Below are positions 59,804 through 64,000 of a DNA stretch of 64,000 nt, piece after piece; position 1 is the first letter of the stretch; every line of letters starts with the position of its first letter. A model generated the notes under the pieces. The model made no database searches, was not told the DNA's origin, and was given only the letters and a program-made list of their open reading frames with translations. Origin of the DNA: Arthrinium phaeospermum (lineage: Eukaryota > Ascomycota > Sordariomycetes > Amphisphaeriales > Apiosporaceae); contig QYRS01000003.1 in NCBI GenBank assembly GCA_006503535.1, positions 1,736,001-1,800,000 on the forward strand. Reading direction: 5' to 3'. Position numbers and translations under genes: made by a program.

Positions 59804-62745
59804 TTATCCCCAAAGCGGCGCCGTGACCTCGGCGGCTCTCTCGACGACTGCCCGGACTCGGTCGGCGAACACCCTGTTGGGGCACTCGACCTCGAGGTCC
59901 TCCAGCCAGACCGTGGCCACCATCTTGTCGACCTTGATCGTCACACCGGGCACCGGGATGCCGATCTTGTGCAGCCGCTCGATCTCGGCCTGCTGCCGGG
60001 CCTGCAGCAGCTTCTCCTCCTCCTCGCCGTCGTCCGACAGCTCCATCGACGCCTCGGAGCCCGCGTCCACCTCGACCTTGATCGCCTTCTCGTCCTTGGT
60101 CGGGGGCGGCAGCTTGGGGATGGCGACCGGGGATACGGCGTCGGCGCCAAACTGGGCCTCGAGGAAGAGGAACAGGCGCTCAAGGCGCTCCTGCGGGGAG
60201 AGGTGGGCATGCAGGTTCCGCGTTGGCAGCTCGTGCGTATGCGGGTTCTTGCTGGCGGACTGCTTGACGGCGGCCGGGCTGCACTCCACCGACAGGAGGA
60301 CGGCGATGATGGCGTCGGCAATACCGTCGTTCAACATGTTACCCTCCCACTCCAGCTCCACCTCGCCGTTGTTGCGATAGCGCACAGTGACACAGCCCAT
60401 GACAAGGTATGCGGCCATGGTCTGGGTAATCTCCTCGTCCGCATCCTCCATCTTCTCGTCCCCATTTTCCTCTTTGGCTCCATTGGTCCCCCTGTTCTTG
60501 GTTTCGGGGAGCTCTTCAATGCTTCCAAAGGTCCCCTCCAAAGCCCATTTGATGAGATCAATGCCGGCCGCGCTCAGCGTAAGGCGTTGCTTGCAGGCAA
60601 TCATAGACGTTGTCAGGCCCGCGTATTCACGCAGGTCCTCGGGATCCACGACAGACATCTTGAAGTCATTCTGCACGAGCACGCCCGTGACCAGGGGAGC
60701 GGCGTAGTCGTCTGGCACGTGATGCTTGTTAGGAGGTGGAATGGCAGCCAGTTTACCGACGACCTTGGCCGTCTTGTCGGCCTTGAAGGGGATGCGTAGT
60801 TCCTCGCAGTTGCGAGGACTGAACACCTTGGTTTTCTCCTGTTCGGGTTTCCCGCTGTTGAGGGAGAGGAGTTTAGACTTCAGGCGCATCATATTGTGCT
60901 GCTCGCCATGAACAAGGATCTACTATAGGTTTAGCAACTACCATAGGAGGGGGTAAAGGGGTGTATGGGACTTACCACGACTGGCGCTGCAACTTCTTCG
61001 ATGAACTCCCTGTTCTCATTGCCATCAACGTGAGCCGCAAAAGAATATTCCGCGACAGTACACCGTCTAGGGATCATGACTTTCTCTCCATCACCACCTG
61101 GCCCTCTCCTAACACCGTTCGTGTTCCTAGACATGACTGCGTGTATTTGGTCCGGCTCTGTGACGATGTGTTTTGCCATGGTACCTTCCACGCTGTAACC
61201 GGTGATGATAACACCGTTCTTCTCGCTTGGGGCCCAACGTTCCAAGAGCTCTCTGCTTACTCCGTTTTGCAGCATACCTGGACTGGCCAACATGACGCAA
61301 CCGCCAACATCGTCGAACCTGTCCAGGTTCTTCAAGGAGCGAATATATTTGAAGTCCCAGGGCCCACCCTTACCAGCTCCGTCTCCAGCAGCTTCGGCCT
61401 CGGCCATTCGCTCTCGGAACAGTCGCTTGATGTTGTCGTTCATAGCACCGACATATGTCTGGTAAACGACCATACACTTGCGAGCCAGGTTACTGGCATA
61501 GTAAATGGGGATCTTCTGGTATTCCGAGTGCTTGCCCCAGTACTCGTCCAGGATGAGCAAGAGTTCTTGGGCTCTGCCCAGGGCAAAGACGGGCATTAGC
61601 ACTCGCCCTCCGCGGTTGAGAATACCAGTGATGTTCTTCATTAAGGCTTGCTCTCGCTCCAGACGGGGTACGTGACTGGCGACACCATAGGTTGACTCGG
61701 TAATAAGCACGTCGATCTTGACACCTTTTGGGACCTCGGCAGAAACCAGATGTCGATCCTGCTCTCTAGAGTAATCGCCTGTAAAGAAAATCTTCAGACC
61801 GGCAATCTCGATAAGGAACATTGCAGCACCAAGAACATGACCGGCAGGATAGGGGGTGATCCGAATAGAAGAAATGGTGTGTGTGGTGTGATAGTCGATA
61901 GCCTCAATTTGAGGGAAAGTGTTAAGATGGTCCTGTTCAGTGTATACCGGCTGCGATGTTGGGTTCGACGAAGTGTTTCCCACTCGTACGCTGTCTTGGA
62001 TCAACCATTTGTAGATGGCCTTGGTTGGATGCGTCATGAAGACGCGCCCTCTGAAGTTGGTCTTCGCTAGCACATAGGGAAGAGAGGCGGCGTGATCGAT
62101 GTGGAAACTTTGAGTAGATCAGCATATGCAGCATCCCATATGGGGCCTATGGTATAGCAGGATATGTGGAAGAGCATAGCGAGACATCACGGCGGTCAGG
62201 ACGACGGGATAGAGTGGGCAACATGAAAAAGGAATAACTTTATTGCTAGCTGGATACATTCGCAGAATCCGAGTCCTGATCATCCAAGGATGCGACTAGA
62301 AACTGGCGGGATCTTCTTCCAATGGAGTTTGCTAGGTCTAGGAAGCCTCCTTGCCCTACGAAACCCGCCGTGATGCCTTCGAGGTATGCTCTACGTATTA
62401 CAAGTGGACAGGGAATGGGGGATCAAGGGCGCTTACTGGCTGATAAGGAGAACATCTACTGTACTCAGATCGAAGTCGTCGAAGAATGGCAGCGCAGCCA
62501 GGCCATCATAGGCAGGATGCTGGCCAGCATCAAGCTGTTGGATGCGACATTAGCATGTGAGCGCAGCGTAGGCAGCAATAAGGTAGCCGTACCATGACAG
62601 TTTTGCCTTTGTATTGAATAATGTGACAGGAGCGGCCGACTTCGTTGCCACCTCCGAGAGCGAGGAACATGAGCTCGTCGGATGGATCGACCGGTTCCTC
62701 GACCACCGCGGCAGCCATGCCCGCCGCCTTTCGTTTGGCAGCCAT
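59804..62745 (-). CDS. YSH1: Ysh1/CPSF73, endonuclease of pre-mRNA 3'-end processing
   Basis: Four exons, 62745-62593, 62534-62437, 62107-60976 and 60919-59804, encode about 832 residues. The N-terminal metallo-beta-lactamase fold shows [15 protein letters not shown], the zinc-binding HFHIDH (residues 84-89), [19 protein letters not shown] and the metal-binding Asp in [12 protein letters not shown]. The beta-CASP domain follows ([53 protein letters not shown]). The C-terminal domain carries a Glu/Asp-rich stretch (DDGEEEEKL). The enzyme is the zinc nuclease of the nuclear cleavage and polyadenylation factor and cuts pre-mRNA before poly(A) addition. The intron between exons 2 and 3 splits the first His codon of the metal site. 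All key metal ligands are present. Confidence 0.96.
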
Positions 62746-63729
62746 GGTGCAGGAATTGATGGGAGGTGCGAATTGACGTCGGGATCGATCACCTATTGAT
62801 TGTTCTGGGGTTAGGAGATTGGTGTCGGAAGCCAGCTCTCTCTGCTGGCACGCTTGAGGTTGTCAGGTTAGCTGTGATCGCGCATTGCCACAATCCAAAG
62901 CTCTTGGGGTGGTTTGGTGGTCTTTGAGAGGTCGTCGGTCGGGATGGGGCAGGCTGGATCAAATGGCATGCATGGGGCTTGTCGCGTTCGCGCGCGCTCG
63001 ACAGGGACTTTAGGTAGAGCTCTTATTAGAGGCAGATCGAGCTTGGACCCACATTGCCGAATCGTCGGATTTTTCCAAGTGCCGGTGGACTCGTAGGCGG
63101 CCGATTGTGGCAGGGCTGTGTGGCTAGGAGCTGATTAATAATCCTCAATTGATCTCTTTGACGCTTTGACGCTTTGGTACTTACTACTGAGAGCAACCAG
63201 CCACAATCAATTGCATCTCCTGGTCGTGCAAGGCAGCGAAATAAAGTGGAACCAGGAAGCTGTGACTTTGAGTTTGGTGACTTGGGGACCTTCCCGCGAA
63301 TATTCCTCCTCACCTCAAACTGTTGCCAACCTACCGATTCCTGCGACCAACCAACATTACCACGAGCGCCGGCTGTCGCGTCGAAATCGCATCCGGATAT
63401 ATACCTGCTTCCAGTTGCACCCGATTTTCAAGAGGCCAGCTCGACGGTGCGCAATCGTCGGATGGGGGTGTTTACGGGATCTCTGTGGTGACAGGCTTCG
63501 CCTGCGCATCTGCTTCCCGCGTGTGATGAAGAGCTCTGGCGGCAGTAGACGGTGCCCAAGGTGCTTTTTGAGGTGGGTTTTCTGATCCGGTCTTCAACCA
63601 CTGGAACCGCGAACCTTCCGTCCTGACGGACTTACCAACAACCTTTCGAAATCCACGACTATTTAATCGTTTACAACACCATCACGTACTCGCACATCTT
63701 CTGGTCAAGACGCATAATTTCCAGCCATC
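62746..63729. promoter_or_regulatory. Divergent promoter region
   Basis: 984 bp between the Ysh1 start and the start of a plus-strand gene. It should hold both promoters and their leaders. No operator can be assigned. Confidence 0.5.
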
Positions 63730-64000
63730 ATGTCGCAACCACAACCAACCGCGCCTGCCCCAAGGGCTTTTCCCCCACAGCAGCAGCCGCAGCATCATTC
63801 TCCGTCTCCAACAATACCTAATCAGCAGGTCGCGTATCCCAATTTACAGAAGCCGCCTCCTTCGCGAATGTCGCCCACTACCGCCTCGCATTTTTCTCAA
63901 AGCTTTCCAGGTGCGAGCCCTGGAGCTGGAGTAGCTACTCCAGGTACATCAACTCCGAATGGTCTACCGTCACCATCTCTTCCTGCGCATAACTCGCCCC
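63730..64000 (+). CDS. N-terminus of a Gln/Pro/Ser-rich protein (3' end outside window)
   Basis: An open frame from the ATG at 63730 (ATCATGTCG context) runs off the window end, 90 codons visible. The sequence is of low complexity, rich in Pro, Gln and Ser (for example FPPQQQPQHHSPSP and GTSTPNGLPSPSLP). This is common at the N-terminus of nuclear, transcription-related fungal proteins. No domain is in view, so no function is assigned. It diverges from Ysh1. Confidence 0.7.
   Translation, partial: MSQPQPTAPAPRAFPPQQQPQHHSPSPTIPNQQVAYPNLQKPPPSRMSPTTASHFSQSFPGASPGAGVATPGTSTPNGLPSPSLPAHNSP

Noticed and set aside
59969..60799. 276-codon plus-strand frame over the Ysh1 C-terminal exon
   Set aside because: Antisense shadow. 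The minus-strand frame carries the family sequence and joins the upstream exon in phase.
1..64000. tRNA genes, CRISPR arrays, transposons or a secondary-metabolite cluster
   Set aside because: Scanning for GGTTCGA-type B boxes on both strands, regular spaced repeats, terminal repeats and polyketide/peptide synthase motifs gave nothing convincing.

Overview
This window looks like nuclear DNA of a filamentous ascomycete (Pezizomycotina, most like a Sordariomycete). Coding genes are split by short GT-AG introns, mostly about 50-110 nt, with CTAAC/CTGAC-like branch sites. Families typical of that group are present: two complete Zn2Cys6 regulators, a fungal rhodopsin-like seven-helix membrane protein and a MAL-type sugar transporter. 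No tRNA, rRNA, CRISPR array, intact transposon or secondary-metabolite core gene was seen.

Left part (1-28 kb), regulators and transporters: the C-terminal end of a fungal transcription factor (1-1139), a MAL/alpha-glucoside-type sugar permease (1498-3675, -), a rhodopsin-like membrane protein (4613-6281, -), an SCP-x type thiolase (7824-9262, -), a 5.3 kb gene-poor stretch, a Zn2Cys6 regulator (14613-17091, +), a secreted acid phosphatase-like phosphoesterase (18331-19736, -) diverging from a second Zn2Cys6 regulator (20627-23731, +), a small unknown protein (24085-24471, -) and a monocarboxylate-type MFS carrier (25991-27684, -). Nothing ties these into one pathway. They read as an accessory, metabolically flexible neighbourhood.

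Middle part (28-39.5 kb), housekeeping: a mitochondrial NDUFAF5-type methyltransferase-fold protein (28563-29627, -) diverges from the AP-2 adaptor alpha subunit (30755-34058, +). These are followed by a single-pass membrane protein of unknown function (34815-35923, +), a broken tannase/feruloyl-esterase gene (36475-37594, +) and the Arp2/3 subunit ARPC5 (38588-39451, -). AP-2 and Arp2/3 both act in endocytosis.

Right part: between ARPC5 and the next conventional gene lie 18.4 kb (39452-57855) with no ordinary protein gene. Inside it is the most interesting signal of the window. A spliced transcript unit is inferred with an ATG-free leader of more than 700 nt (about 50161-50878), an intron (50879-51137) and a first AUG at 51165 in a strong context (TCACCATG). 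This opens a 32-codon reading frame with a proline-rich tail. The window ends with housekeeping genes: a Nit2-like carbon-nitrogen hydrolase (57856-59028, -), the pre-mRNA 3'-end endonuclease Ysh1/CPSF73 (59804-62745, -) and the start of a Gln/Pro-rich protein (63730 onward, +).

All exon boundaries were read by eye from splice consensus and frame continuity. Family names rest on recognised motifs, not on a database search.
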